Below, piece after piece: positions 7,366 to 16,213 of a stretch of 57,091 nucleotides of DNA. Position numbers and translations under genes: made by a program. A model generated the notes under the pieces. The model had not been told where the DNA came from and ran no database searches. It was given only the letters and a program-made list of their open reading frames with translations. This stretch comes from Myxococcales bacterium. Lineage in GTDB: Bacteria; Myxococcota_A; Polyangia; Polyangiales; Houyiibacteriaceae. Location: positions 1 to 57,091 of the forward strand of contig JAHEEE010000018.1 in NCBI GenBank assembly GCA_024640845.1, read 5' to 3'. Positions within the stretch are counted from its first letter, which is position 1. Every line of letters begins with the position of its first letter.

Positions 7366-9063
7366 ATGAAGATCGTTTGCGATAGCTGCGGGGCGAAATA
7401 CTCGATCGCCGACGAAAAAGTCGCTGGGAAAATTTTCAAGATTCGCTGCAAGAAGTGCTCGTCGGTGCTCGAGGTCCGAGGCGACCAGGCCGGTGCGCAC
7501 CCGTTTGCAGACGGCAACACGACGCAGGAGCCGGCGGGCGAAGCCACCTGGTACATCGTGGTCGACGGTGAGCAGAAGGGACCTCTTCCCCCGATTGAGC
7601 TTAGTCAGCTCTTCGCCAAGGGCGCGGTCGGGCTCGACTCCTACGTCTGGAAAGAGGGTTTCGACGATTGGAAGATCGCAAGCGACGTTCCGGAGTTGGC
7701 CCAAATCTTTGGCGGCTCGGGCGCCGGCCCGAAGGGCTCTTCGCCGTCCGGGGAGGACACGTCCGCGTTTGGCACCGGCGGTGACCTGTTTAGCGAAGGC
7801 GGCCGCGAGCCGACCAGCGAGATCGATACGAACGGCAGCATGTTCGCCGGCTTCGACGACGCCGCCACGCCAACCGATGCGGAGAGCCCGCCTCTTGCTG
7901 CGAGTGGCTCAGATGACTCGGGCGCCGCGCTTGGCGGCTTCGGCGGCAGCGCAATGGCCGGCGCCGCCCCACAAAAGATGACCGGTCAACGCAACGAGAA
8001 CTCGGTCTTGTTCTCGCTCAGCAATCTGCAGCAGCTTGCATCGCGCGGTGGATCGGCTGCAGAGCCGGCGACCCCCGGGTTGAGCCAGCGGCCCCAACCT
8101 TCGGCAAGTTTGCATACGGGCCCACAAGCGTCGGGGGAAGGCTCCGGGCTCATCGACATCCGCGCCCTCGCGAAGTCGACGACACCGGGAACCAAGTCGG
8201 CGCCCTCGCAAGCCGTTGACGATCTGCTCGCCATCGGCACGGGAGGCGGCGGCACACTGGGCGCACCTCTTCTTGGCCCCGCTCCCCTCGAGACATCCGA
8301 CGGCAATCGTTGGCTCTGGATCGCAGGGGCGGCGGTGGTGATGATCGCGATCGTCGGCGGAGGCGTGTTCTTTGGAATGGCGCTCGGCAGCTCGGAGGAC
8401 GACGCGCTCGAGATCGCGGCCCCAACGGCCCAGCAACCGCCGCCCGCACCAACTCCGAGTACGGCTGAACAGGTTGCTGCAACCGCACAAGCGCCCTCCC
8501 AGCCCGAAGAAGAAGCCGCGGTGGTCGATATCGAGCCCGAAGAGCCGGTCGCGGCCGCAACGCTCGAAGAGCCAGAGGATCCGAAGGCCGCTGAGCGTCA
8601 GAGCCCGCGAAGGCGAAGCTCGTCGAGCTCGGCGCAACGGCGTTCCCGAACCGCGAGCGCGCCACAGGAAGCCCCGACTCCGAAGCGCAAGAGCAACAAC
8701 CTCGACGCACTCATGGATGAGGTCGTGGGCGGCTCATCGTCTCCGTCGAAGCCCAGGGAGACGAGCTCCTCTAGCTCCGGGAGTAGCTCCAGCCTTCCTG
8801 ACGCGCCCTCGCGCGACGATGTGAAAACCGCGCTGCAAGGCGTGAGCGGCGCGGTCAAGGGGTGTCGACAGGACGCCGGAGGCCTGGCAACGGTCGATGT
8901 GACATTCAGCGGGAAGACTGGCCGTGCAACGGGTGCGAGGGTCGCCTCGGGCCCGTTCAAGGGAACGCCGGTCGGCGCCTGCATTGAGGATGCCGTAAAG
9001 CGCGCCCGCGTACCGCGCTTCAAGCAGTCGAGCTTCAAGGTAACGTTCCCGTATCGGCTGTAG
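7366..9063 (+). CDS. GltJ/AgmX-like protein: zinc finger, GYF domain, TM helix, TonB-like C-terminus
   Basis: 565 residues. An MJ0042-type zinc finger lies at 1-40 with Cys5, Cys8, Cys28 and Cys31. A GYF_2 domain follows (about 62-110: WYIVVDGEQKGPLPPIELSQ and a later WKEGFDDW). A long Gly/Ser/Ala-rich linker leads to one membrane helix (about 317-342), then a Pro/Glu/Ser-rich periplasmic linker and a C-terminal domain (about 485-565) with paired Cys, resembling the AgmX/TonB C-terminal fold. The architecture matches Myxococcus xanthus GltJ (AgmX) of the gliding-motility focal adhesion. No other glt or agl gene is visible here, so it may be a paralog with another envelope role. Confidence 0.78.
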   Translation: MKIVCDSCGAKYSIADEKVAGKIFKIRCKKCSSVLEVRGDQAGAHPFADGNTTQEPAGEATWYIVVDGEQKGPLPPIELSQLFAKGAVGLDSYVWKEGFDDWKIASDVPELAQIFGGSGAGPKGSSPSGEDTSAFGTGGDLFSEGGREPTSEIDTNGSMFAGFDDAATPTDAESPPLAASGSDDSGAALGGFGGSAMAGAAPQKMTGQRNENSVLFSLSNLQQLASRGGSAAEPATPGLSQRPQPSASLHTGPQASGEGSGLIDIRALAKSTTPGTKSAPSQAVDDLLAIGTGGGGTLGAPLLGPAPLETSDGNRWLWIAGAAVVMIAIVGGGVFFGMALGSSEDDALEIAAPTAQQPPPAPTPSTAEQVAATAQAPSQPEEEAAVVDIEPEEPVAAATLEEPEDPKAAERQSPRRRSSSSSAQRRSRTASAPQEAPTPKRKSNNLDALMDEVVGGSSSPSKPRETSSSSSGSSSSLPDAPSRDDVKTALQGVSGAVKGCRQDAGGLATVDVTFSGKTGRATGARVASGPFKGTPVGACIEDAVKRARVPRFKQSSFKVTFPYRL

Positions 9064-9077
9064 TTGGTACCGCGGTT

Positions 9078-9182
9078 GGTTTAGTTAGATCCGACCCGCC
9101 CGGACGCCTTCGGCGTCCGTTGGTCCCGCCCCACCGCCCCCACACTATCTCCTACCCCCCGGGCTCGCGCTGCCGCGCATGA
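9078..9182. repeat. Dispersed repeat family B, copy 1 (GGTTTAGTTA type)
   Basis: It starts GGTTTAGTTA, continues with CCGACCCGCCC, and ends with GGGCTCGCGC and CCGCGCATG. The same start, core and end occur at 38573 and 38727. This copy differs internally, carrying its own hairpin GGACGCCTTCGGCGTCC at 9101-9117. It fills the gap between two converging genes. Confidence 0.6.
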
Positions 9183-9202
9183 CATCCGGGCCTGCGAAAA
9201 GG

Positions 9203-10672
9203 CTATTGCAGCCCCTCTAGAAATCTCACGCCGGTCGCGACGCCGAAGCCCGTCCCTCCCTTTGGCATTCGCCGATGGGCGCGCTCCAGGAACGCAGGGC
9301 CGGCGATGTCGAGATGCATCCAAGTCGTCTCCTCGGTGAACTCCTTGAGGAACAGCGCCGCAGTAATCGAGCCGCCGTAGCGGCCGCCGATGTGTTTGAG
9401 ATCGGCGATTGGGCTCTTGAGCATCGAGCGGAGCTCCGAGTCGAGGGGCATGCGCCAAAACGCCTCGCCCTCGGTGCCCGCCGCATCGAGATACGCCGAT
9501 GCGAGCGCGTCGTCGTCCGTATAGAGCGCGGCCCGATAGGGACCGAGCGCGACCATGCAAGCGCCTGTGAGCGTCGCGTGGTCGATCATGAGGTCGGGCT
9601 TGAGCTTGCGCGCTGCCCAGGTGAGCACGTCGGCGAGCACCAATCGGCCTTCGGCGTCGGTGTTGATCACCTCGACCGTCTTTCCTTCGAGCGATTTGTA
9701 GATGTCGCCCGGCCGGTACGCTTTGGCGCCTGTCATGTTCTCTGTTGAGCCGACCACGGCATGCACTTCGATCGGGAGCTTGAGGCGGGCGGCAGCGAAG
9801 ACGATGCCGAGCGTGGTGGCGGAGCCTGCCATGTCGCATTTCATCGTGATCATGGAGGGGCCAGGCTTGATGCAGAGGCCGCCGGAATCGAACGTGAGGC
9901 CTTTGCCGACGAAAACGACTTTCTTCTTCGGCCGCGCTGGCTTGTATATGACGTGGATGACACGCGGCTCGATCGCACTGCCCTTGTTGACCGCAAGGAG
10001 CAGGTTCATCCCCTCTTTTTCAATCCGCGCTTTGTTGAAGATACGGCACGAGAGACCGAGCTTTTTCGACTCGCGTGTCGCAGCCCGGGCGAGGGTCAAT
10101 GGGGTCAAGTCGTTGGGCGGCGCGTTGACGAGATCGCGGGCGAAGTTGACGCTTTCGGCGACCGCCTTTCCCGTGCGGATCGCCGAGGTCAGGCCGCGCG
10201 TGTCCTTCGGCGCGTCGAGAAGCACCGCGGAGGTCAGCGCTGGGCTTTCGGATTTGTCGGTCTTGTACTCGGTGTAGTGGTAGTTGCCACTCACGAGCCC
10301 CTGCGAAACCGCCCGGACGGACTCGGGCGTCACTTCGGGGAGCTCGATCGCCGCGCTCTTTTGGGCGCGCGCGACCGCGGCAACTGCACGCCCCAACTTC
10401 CACGCGATCTTTTCGGCGTCTTTTTCTTCGCCAATCCCGACCAACAACAACCAGCGGGCCTTGGCCTTGCCGACAGCCGCTACTTTCAACGTTTGGGATC
10501 GCTTCCCCTCGAAGCGCTCATCCGATGCAAGGGGTTTGATGCTGCCCTTGCCCGTCACCGCTTCGATGCGGCTGAGTGCGCGTCCGAGCCGCGTCTTTCC
10601 CGACCCGACTGCGATCGCCACGATGTCGGCGGTGGACTCGTCCCAAGTACCCTTCGAAAGTGAAATCCTCAT
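9203..10672 (-). CDS. pepA: Leucyl aminopeptidase (M17 family)
   Basis: 489 residues, the normal M17 length. The C-terminal catalytic domain has the metal-binding motifs KGLTFDSGG (Lys and Asp ligands) and the family signature NTDAEGRL (about residue 340), plus the Arg of EGR that acts in catalysis. The N-terminal domain of about 160 residues is less conserved, as usual. It is a cytosolic dinuclear-metal exopeptidase releasing N-terminal residues, preferentially Leu. PepA also moonlights as a DNA-binding protein in E. coli, which cannot be judged here. AGGAG lies 5 nt before the ATG. It diverges from the small gene at 10836. Confidence 0.96.
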   Translation of the reverse strand: MRISLSKGTWDESTADIVAIAVGSGKTRLGRALSRIEAVTGKGSIKPLASDERFEGKRSQTLKVAAVGKAKARWLLLVGIGEEKDAEKIAWKLGRAVAAVARAQKSAAIELPEVTPESVRAVSQGLVSGNYHYTEYKTDKSESPALTSAVLLDAPKDTRGLTSAIRTGKAVAESVNFARDLVNAPPNDLTPLTLARAATRESKKLGLSCRIFNKARIEKEGMNLLLAVNKGSAIEPRVIHVIYKPARPKKKVVFVGKGLTFDSGGLCIKPGPSMITMKCDMAGSATTLGIVFAAARLKLPIEVHAVVGSTENMTGAKAYRPGDIYKSLEGKTVEVINTDAEGRLVLADVLTWAARKLKPDLMIDHATLTGACMVALGPYRAALYTDDDALASAYLDAAGTEGEAFWRMPLDSELRSMLKSPIADLKHIGGRYGGSITAALFLKEFTEETTWMHLDIAGPAFLERAHRRMPKGGTGFGVATGVRFLEGLQ

Positions 10673-10835
10673 CTGACTCCTTCTAACTCGTTGCGCGAGA
10701 TAGTGGAGCCTGGCGGCCGCTGTCGCAAGGGACCGGCACCGCCAATTCCCCGCGTGCAGCTACCCGTGATCACTACGCGGGAGCCCGGCACTCGTCGTGC
10801 AACGAGGATTCGATGAACCCCAAACAGGAGGACAC

Positions 10836-11051
10836 ATGCTCGAAGAGAACAAAGTGAAAATCGCCTACACGATCGTGGAGCGCGACAAAGACGGCCGCCA
10901 GTTTTGGGTCCGAGTGGGCGCCGCGTTCGTCAACCGCGACGGGAGCCTCAGCGTTCGTCTCGACGCGATGCCCGTCAACGGAAAGCTCCAGATCCGCGAC
11001 TACCAACCTCGCGATTCTCGCGATACGAGCCCGAAGGAGCAGGCGGCATGA
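10836..11051 (+). CDS. Small conserved-looking protein of unknown function
   Basis: 71 residues, MLEENKVKIAYTIVERDKDG and on, with alternating strands and a polar C-terminus. A perfect AGGAGG ribosome site 6 nt upstream fixes this ATG rather than the in-frame start at 10797. The WVRVGAAFVNRDGSLSVRLD segment looks like a small beta-rich protein that might bind a nucleic acid or protein partner, but I recognise no family. Its stop overlaps the start of the ComEA-like gene (ATGA at 11048-11051), so the two are translationally coupled. Confidence 0.65.
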   Translation: MLEENKVKIAYTIVERDKDGRQFWVRVGAAFVNRDGSLSVRLDAMPVNGKLQIRDYQPRDSRDTSPKEQAA

Positions 11052-11359
11052 GCACGCGCGTCGTCGCCGCGATTCTGGCGGCGCTCGCATTTTTCGCCCC
11101 GGGTATGGCCATTGCAGACGGAGGCGTCCCCCCTCCGGAGCAGGGCCCGCCGACCGAGGCACGCGACGCGCGAATCAACATCAACGAGGCAGGGGTCGAT
11201 GAGCTCGTCGAGCTGCCCGGTATCGGGCCGTCGCGTGCGCAGGCCATCATCGCCGAGCGGGAGAAGCGCAAATTTCGACGGGTCGAGGACATCATGCGGG
11301 TGCCGGGCATCGGTCGCAAAACATTCGGCCGGATCCGCGGGTCGATCCGCGTCCGATAG
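11048..11359 (+). CDS. ComEA-like helix-hairpin-helix secreted protein
   Basis: 103 residues. A signal peptide (MSTRVVAAILAALAFFAPG, cleavage near AIA-DGG) is followed by a polar linker and a tandem helix-hairpin-helix domain, ININEAGVDELVELPGIG and VEDIMRVPGIGRKTFGRI. This is the ComEA DNA-binding core: in naturally competent bacteria ComEA captures DNA in the periplasm and feeds it to ComEC. No comEC or pilus gene is nearby, so a role in DNA uptake is inferred from family only. I reject the upstream in-frame extension because the ATG overlaps the preceding stop and starts the signal peptide. Confidence 0.85.
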   Translation: MSTRVVAAILAALAFFAPGMAIADGGVPPPEQGPPTEARDARININEAGVDELVELPGIGPSRAQAIIAEREKRKFRRVEDIMRVPGIGRKTFGRIRGSIRVR

Positions 11360-11398
11360 GTCTACCCACCGCTGGCCGAACCGCCTAGGGTCTTGGGC

Positions 11399-11887
11399 AT
11401 GCCGCCGGCGATTCATGTGCGGGACGCGCGTGACGATGACCGTGACACGCTGTTCCACTTCCACAAGGGCCTCTACGAAACCCACCGCGACCAGGTCGTC
11501 GCCCAGGAAGACCTTCCGCTCATCGCCTATCGCGACTACGAACGGATCCTGGCCGACGACCTCGGCGCCCTCATGCGCGACCGAAACGCCCACGTTTTGC
11601 TGGCCGAATCGGGCGGTCGGCCGATCGGATATATCACGGGGCGCATCACGACGGAGCCGCGCCGGGTGTTGCCACGCCGCGGGGTCGTGGAGGACTGGTA
11701 CGTGGAGGAGGGCTCCCGCGGCTCCGGCGTAGGCCGACAACTACTCACCGAGCTCGAGCGACGGTTTGTCGAAGCGGGATGCCAGGTGATCGAGTCGGCG
11801 ACGTGGTCGAACAACGAAGGCGCGCGTCGAGTCCATCACGAAATGGGGTTTAGGGAGATCCGGGTGATCTACAGGAAACTGGTTTAG
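11399..11887 (+). CDS. GNAT-family N-acetyltransferase
   Basis: 162 residues from ATG 11399 (a TTG two codons upstream is possible). It is a single GNAT domain: HVRDARDDDRDTLFHFHK at the start, strand 4 ending in VVEDWYVEEGSRG, then the acetyl-CoA loop RGSGVGRQLL (Q/RxxGxG/A), and a C-terminal NNEGARRVHHEMGFRE with the usual Asn and Gly-Phe. It transfers an acetyl group from acetyl-CoA to an unknown amine. It is encoded alone, 40 nt after the ComEA-like gene, and converges on miaE through a repeat-filled gap. Confidence 0.88.
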   Translation: MPPAIHVRDARDDDRDTLFHFHKGLYETHRDQVVAQEDLPLIAYRDYERILADDLGALMRDRNAHVLLAESGGRPIGYITGRITTEPRRVLPRRGVVEDWYVEEGSRGSGVGRQLLTELERRFVEAGCQVIESATWSNNEGARRVHHEMGFREIRVIYRKLV

Positions 11888-11947
11888 CAGGCAGGACACG
11901 CAGTACTCATCCCTCCGTGTGTATCGGCTGTGCTGGGCACCGGGGAC

Positions 11948-12074
11948 GACGCTGACGCTGAACACTGACGCTGAACGCTGGCGCTGACGCTGAACGCTGG
12001 CGCTGACGCTGGCGCTGACGCTGACGCTGGCGCTGACGCTGACGCTGAACACTGACGCTGAACGCTGGCGCTGA
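11948..12074. repeat. Degenerate hexamer tandem repeat (GACGCT family)
   Basis: About twenty units of GACGCT and its variants GGCGCT, GAACGCT and GAACACT run almost without interruption through 127 bp. The tract lies between the converging GNAT and miaE genes and ends in a 29-bp palindrome. The same hexamer in the same orientation builds the 3' end of the acyltransferase gene at 42317-42402. Confidence 0.85.
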
Positions 12075-12103
12075 CCCCGTAGAGTGACTTCGTCACCACG
12101 GGG
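12075..12103. repeat. Palindromic repeat family A, copy 1
   Basis: A 29-bp interrupted palindrome. The outer arms CCCCGT/ACGGGG and inner arms GTGAC/GTCAC surround a 3-nt loop, with one asymmetric internal loop. It is the reverse complement of the unit found three times at 38353-38541 and, more degenerate, at 44573-44601. Confidence 0.75.
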
Positions 12104-12116
12104 CTGCGCGCTGGGG

Positions 12117-12689
12117 CTAGTGCACTGCCGCCCGGAATGGAAGCCGGTCCACGATCTTCGCCTCTTCGTCCAGCAGCTCGTCCAGACGGCTCTGCACCAT
12201 GTCCGCCGAAAAGTACTCCTTCGCCAACCTCACGAACAGCCCGTGGTGCCTCGCTTCGCTTCTCGTGATCTCGGTGTAGAAGTCCTTCAATGCGCCGGGC
12301 TCCAGGGCGTCGGCCAGCAATCCGAAGCGTTCACAGCCTCGCGCTTCGACGACGCCGAGAATCAGCAGCCGGTCGAGGAAATACTGCTCCGGCCCGCGCT
12401 TGATGAGCTCCATCAGGGCGGTGACGTATGGGTCCTTCTCGTCGGGGCGCGTTGCGAGGCCGCGGTCGAGGATGATTTCCATGACTTGCGCGTAGTGCTG
12501 GAGCTCCTCTTGCGCGAACGGGATAAGCTCGCGAACCAAGGTCGTGCGATCCGAGTAGTGCGAGACGAGCTTGAGGGCGGTTGCGGATGCTTTGCGCTCG
12601 CACGCGGCATGGTCGACGAGGAACGCGTCGAAATCGCTCAGCACGACTTCGGCCCACTCGCGCGGAGTCTTCGTGCGAAGGCGCGGCAT
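12117..12689 (-). CDS. miaE: tRNA-(ms2io6A)-hydroxylase-like diiron protein
   Basis: 190 residues from ATG 12689. A longer frame would run into hisG. It is a four-helix ferritin-like protein: DHAACERKASATALK, then FAQEELQHYAQV (ExxH), then an Arg-rich linker and EITRSEARHHGLF (the second E and ExxH). These Glu/His ligands are those of the MiaE diiron site, which hydroxylates the isopentenyl group of ms2i6A37 in tRNA using O2. miaA and miaB are not in the window. It lies 4 nt after hisG, so is likely the last gene of the long minus-strand operon. Confidence 0.85.
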   Translation of the reverse strand: MPRLRTKTPREWAEVVLSDFDAFLVDHAACERKASATALKLVSHYSDRTTLVRELIPFAQEELQHYAQVMEIILDRGLATRPDEKDPYVTALMELIKRGPEQYFLDRLLILGVVEARGCERFGLLADALEPGALKDFYTEITRSEARHHGLFVRLAKEYFSADMVQSRLDELLDEEAKIVDRLPFRAAVH

Positions 12690-12693
12690 TGGA

Positions 12694-13332
12694 CTAGCTG
12701 CGAAGCGCGTCGAGGATCGGCTCGATGGCCGCTCGACGAAGCTTGAGGCCTGCACGGTTCGCGATGACCACTGAGCTGATGTCGGCGATCTTCTCGAGCG
12801 TCACGAGACCGTTTTGTTTCAAGGTCTCCCCGGTTTCCACCAAATCGACGATGACGTCCGCAAGACCCGTGAGTGGCGCGAGCTCGACCGACCCCTGGCA
12901 GAAGATCAGCTCGACGGGCGTTCCCTTCGAACGGAAGTGACGTTCTGCAATGTGCGGAAACTTGGTCGCGACGCGGAGTGGACGCTCGCGCTTGCCGGCA
13001 AGGCTCCCCTTCGGAAGTCCGCATACCATCATGCGGCACTTCCCGATATCCAAGTCGACCGGCGCCAGTACGTCGTAGTCGCGCTCCATCAAGACGTCGC
13101 GGCCGACGATGCCGAGGTCAGCAGCGCCGTATTCGACATAGGTCGGGACGTCGTCGGGCTTCAGCAACAGGTAGCTGATACCGGACGCCTCGTCTTCGCG
13201 AACGAGCTTGCGGCTCTCCGCGGTGAGCGCTTGGGTCGGGATGCCCGCACTCCGGAGGCGCGCCCCGAGCTGCTTGAGGACCCGCCCTTTCGGAACAGCG
13301 ATGACGATGGCTTCGCGGTTGCGTTTACGCAT
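12694..13332 (-). CDS. hisG: ATP phosphoribosyltransferase, short form
   Basis: 212 residues from ATG 13332, where homology begins ([15 protein letters not shown]). The catalytic PRPP/ATP-binding segments [12 protein letters not shown] and [22 protein letters not shown] are present. It lacks the C-terminal ACT-like regulatory domain (about 80 residues), so it is the HisG_S type, which normally needs HisZ as regulatory partner. It catalyses the first step of histidine synthesis, from ATP and PRPP to phosphoribosyl-ATP. It overlaps the end of murA by 8 nt, a pairing seen in many bacteria. Confidence 0.95.
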   Translation of the reverse strand: MRKRNREAIVIAVPKGRVLKQLGARLRSAGIPTQALTAESRKLVREDEASGISYLLLKPDDVPTYVEYGAADLGIVGRDVLMERDYDVLAPVDLDIGKCRMMVCGLPKGSLAGKRERPLRVATKFPHIAERHFRSKGTPVELIFCQGSVELAPLTGLADVIVDLVETGETLKQNGLVTLEKIADISSVVIANRAGLKLRRAAIEPILDALRS

Positions 13333-14590
13333 GGCCAGATACCCGTTTGATGTTGGCGCCGAGCGGTGCCAGCTTCTCTTCGATGTGCTCATAGCCTCGA
13401 TCGAGGTGATACACCCGCCGAACGTGGGTGATCCCTTCTGCAACGAGACCGGCCAACACCAACGAGGCGCTCGCGCGCAGATCCGTGGCCATCACCTCGG
13501 CACCTTGGAGCCTTCGCACCCCGTGGACGGTGGCAGTGCGGCCGTTGACGTGGATGTCGGCCCCCATTCGGTTGAGCTCGGAAACGTGCATGAAGCGGTT
13601 CTCGAATACCGTCTCGGTGATCCGGCTCGTGCCGCTCGCAAGACACATCAACATCATGAGCTGGGCCTGCATGTCGGTGGGAAAGCCTGGGTGGGGCTGC
13701 GTGATGATGTCGGTCGGGCGAATGACCTCCGATCCTACGACACGAATGCCGTCCCCCTCGCGTTCGACCACCGAGCCGGCCTCGCGAAGCTTGGTGATGA
13801 CCGCCTCCAATGGCTCGAACCCGATTCCCTCGAGCAGTAGATTGCCTGTGGTGGCGGCGGACGCGACCATGAATGTGCCCGCCTCGATGCGGTCCGGGAT
13901 GATCGCGTGGTCGACCGGGTTGAGGGATTCCACGCCCTCGATCGAGATCTGAGACGTGCCCGCCCCCTCGATTCGCGCGCCCATCTTGTTCAACACGCGC
14001 GCGAGCTCCTCGACTTCAGGTTCGCGGGCGCAGTTGGTCAGCGTCGTCCGGCCCTTCGCGAGCACCGCGGCACACATGAGATTCTCTGTGCCAGTGTGCG
14101 TCGGAAAGCCGAGCGCGACGTCGGCGCCCTTGAGCCTGCCGCCAGGGACGGTCACCTCCACGTAGCCGTGGTGGAGCTGCACCTTCGCACCCATCGCTTC
14201 GAGGCCCTTGAGATGCTGGTCGATCGGCCTGGCGCCGATCGCGCATCCACCCGGGAGCGAGACGAGGGCATGGCCACATCGCGCGACGAGCGGCCCCAGC
14301 ACCAAAACCGACGCTCGCATTTGCTTGACGAGGTCGTAGGGCGCCGTCGGCTCGATCGATCCGGATGCTGTCACGTGAACGCAGCCATCCTCGTACGAGG
14401 CCTCGACACCGAGGCGTCCGAGGAGTCGCGTCATCGTGTGAACGTCGCGCAGGTTCGGCACATTGCGGAACACGTGCTCGCCGTCAGCCAAAAGCGCCGC
14501 TGTCATGATGGGCAGCGCAGCGTTCTTTGCACCGCTGATCCGTACGGATCCCGCGAGCGGGTTGCCGCCGACGATCTCGATCGAGTCCAC
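13325..14590 (-). CDS. murA: UDP-N-acetylglucosamine 1-carboxyvinyltransferase
   Basis: 421 residues, full length, starting at GTG 14590 with [21 protein letters not shown]. The active-site loop is [14 protein letters not shown] with catalytic Cys116 (equivalent to Cys115 of E. coli), so the enzyme should be fosfomycin-sensitive in principle. Lys22 and Asn23 of the SGAKNA motif bind substrate. It transfers enolpyruvate from PEP to UDP-GlcNAc, the first committed step of peptidoglycan synthesis, in the cytosol. It lies 37 nt downstream of a TPR-like membrane gene and overlaps hisG. Confidence 0.97.
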   Translation of the reverse strand: MDSIEIVGGNPLAGSVRISGAKNAALPIMTAALLADGEHVFRNVPNLRDVHTMTRLLGRLGVEASYEDGCVHVTASGSIEPTAPYDLVKQMRASVLVLGPLVARCGHALVSLPGGCAIGARPIDQHLKGLEAMGAKVQLHHGYVEVTVPGGRLKGADVALGFPTHTGTENLMCAAVLAKGRTTLTNCAREPEVEELARVLNKMGARIEGAGTSQISIEGVESLNPVDHAIIPDRIEAGTFMVASAATTGNLLLEGIGFEPLEAVITKLREAGSVVEREGDGIRVVGSEVIRPTDIITQPHPGFPTDMQAQLMMLMCLASGTSRITETVFENRFMHVSELNRMGADIHVNGRTATVHGVRRLQGAEVMATDLRASASLVLAGLVAEGITHVRRVYHLDRGYEHIEEKLAPLGANIKRVSGHA

Positions 14591-14627
14591 GTCGCCCTGT
14601 TACCCCGTGCCTCGGGTCGTGGCAACT

Positions 14628-15281
14628 TCAGGCAAAGAGCAGGCCCACGACGAACGAGACCAGGCCCCCGAGAGCGCCGAAGAGCGGAGCACGGGCGGCC
14701 GGCCAGAGGAGCTTGCCGGTCGTATCGAACCCACGATTGATCACCAGCACCACGGAGCCGATCCAAACAGCGAACCCGAGCAAGAGCAGGGTGCCGAAGA
14801 GCGGGTGTGGCGACGCAGCGCGATCGAGCAGACGCCGTTGGTCGGCCGAGAGCTCGTCCATACCGAGGTTGGCGTCGATTGGAGCGCCGCCTCCGAGCGC
14901 GAGCAGACGAGCGATGTCGTCCTTGGCACGCTCGGCCTGGGGGTGCGGCCTCGAATACATGAATCGAGATGCGGCGACGCCACCAACGAGAGAACGCAAG
15001 GCGAGAAGCGCTCCGTCCACATCACCCGCCTCTTCGAGCTCGACAGCCACCGACTCGAGGCCGGAGATCGCTTCGCGGCGAAAAGGACTGAGCGGGAACG
15101 ACCAGCGAAGCGAACGGCGGTAGTGCTCGATGGCACGGGAAAGCCGACCCTCGTGCCGATACCCCTCGGCGGTTTCGAGCTCGGCGCGCGACTGCGTGAC
15201 CGCCCTTCCAACCATGATGCCTGCGAGCGCGACGACTGTGAGCGCAGCAATGAAAGCGGCGCGCGGTCGGGCCGAGCTCAC
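14628..15281 (-). CDS. Membrane protein with TPR-like segment, linked to ABC permease
   Basis: 217 residues from GTG 15281, whose first bases overlap the permease stop (GTGA). The longer frame extends into the permease and has no coding character. One N-terminal helix (about 8-24) is followed by a TPR-like stretch (AEGYRHEGRLSRAIEHYRRS) and more helical repeats with small residues. Two C-terminal helices (about 165-183 and 195-214) follow. The topology suggests a periplasmic or cytoplasmic helical domain held by membrane anchors. Coupling to the permease suggests an accessory subunit. No family is recognised. Confidence 0.65.
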   Translation of the reverse strand: MSSARPRAAFIAALTVVALAGIMVGRAVTQSRAELETAEGYRHEGRLSRAIEHYRRSLRWSFPLSPFRREAISGLESVAVELEEAGDVDGALLALRSLVGGVAASRFMYSRPHPQAERAKDDIARLLALGGGAPIDANLGMDELSADQRRLLDRAASPHPLFGTLLLLGFAVWIGSVVLVINRGFDTTGKLLWPAARAPLFGALGGLVSFVVGLLFA

Positions 15282-16213
15282 AGGAAGTCCCTGCGGCGGA
15301 AGATGAACGCGGCGAGGGCGAGCGTCATTCCGGCATAGAGAAGCGCGTAACCGAGGGTGGTGGCGACATACGCCAGGGGCGCGCCGGCGCCGCCCCCGGT
15401 GCTTACCAGCGTCGTTCGACCCGGGACGAAAAGGTTGAAGTTCGGCACCACCTCGGCAAGCCAACCTAGAATGCTCTGCGTGGTGGGGCTCAAAACCCGA
15501 GTTTTCATCGCGACCATGTCGTGCGCCGAGCGTCCAACGAGCCAAACCCCGAAGGTGAACGCTCCAGTTAGAAAAGGGGTGGAGAACGACGAGAACAAGA
15601 GAGCGACAGCGGACAGAATCAGCACTTCCCCGAGGTTCAAGGCGAGCGAAGCAAGAAGACGAAAGAGCTCCACGTCGACTGTCGAGCAAACCCAGACGGA
15701 AGCGCCAAGGGCGAGGAGCGACCAGATGGGAACTACCACCGTGCGGTCTTTAGACAGCAGAAAGCCCATCCCCAAAGCAACCGCCGAGGCCGCCGGAACG
15801 GCGACGACGAGCGCCGTCGATGCACCGGCTTGGATCGCGGTCACGAGGAGTTGAAGCGCGCCCATGATGGCGATGAATACGGCGCAAGTCACGACGATGC
15901 CCAAGTACTTGCCCAAGAGAAACTCGAATCGCGCAATCGGCTTGGGCAGGATGACGTACAAGGTCTTGCGTTCGATCTCTTTGTAGAGAAGCGACGAACC
16001 GAGGAAGATCGCAATGGTGACCGAGAACAACGAGATCGAAGCGAGCCCGAGGTCTGTCACGACGCGCATCTGCTGGTCGAGAGAAAGCTCGCCCAATGCC
16101 AGGGTGAGCGCGAGAACGGCGGCGGCAAGTACGAGCACTCCGAAAAGCACCTTGTCGCGAACGGCTTCGCGATAGGTGTTGAGTGCAATGGCGTAGATCC
16201 GGGCGAGGCTCAT
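15278..16213 (-). CDS. ABC-2-type transporter permease
   Basis: 311 residues from ATG 16213, which overlaps the preceding stop (ATGA). The start MSLARIYAIALNTYREAVRD is the typical N-terminus of NosY/YtrF-like ABC-2 permeases, and about six hydrophobic helices follow. The motif LYKEIERKTLYVILPKPIAR in the first cytoplasmic loop is the conserved coupling segment of the family. No ATPase gene is adjacent, so it must pair with one encoded elsewhere or just outside the region. The substrate is unknown. The downstream TPR-like protein and upstream SdhC-like protein are coupled by overlaps on both sides. Confidence 0.85.
   Translation of the reverse strand: MSLARIYAIALNTYREAVRDKVLFGVLVLAAAVLALTLALGELSLDQQMRVVTDLGLASISLFSVTIAIFLGSSLLYKEIERKTLYVILPKPIARFEFLLGKYLGIVVTCAVFIAIMGALQLLVTAIQAGASTALVVAVPAASAVALGMGFLLSKDRTVVVPIWSLLALGASVWVCSTVDVELFRLLASLALNLGEVLILSAVALLFSSFSTPFLTGAFTFGVWLVGRSAHDMVAMKTRVLSPTTQSILGWLAEVVPNFNLFVPGRTTLVSTGGGAGAPLAYVATTLGYALLYAGMTLALAAFIFRRRDFL

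Noticed and set aside
11948-12074. Coding potential of the hexamer array
   Set aside because: Frames across it give only repeated dipeptides (Ser-Ala/Ser-Val) with no start signal. It is treated as a repeat.
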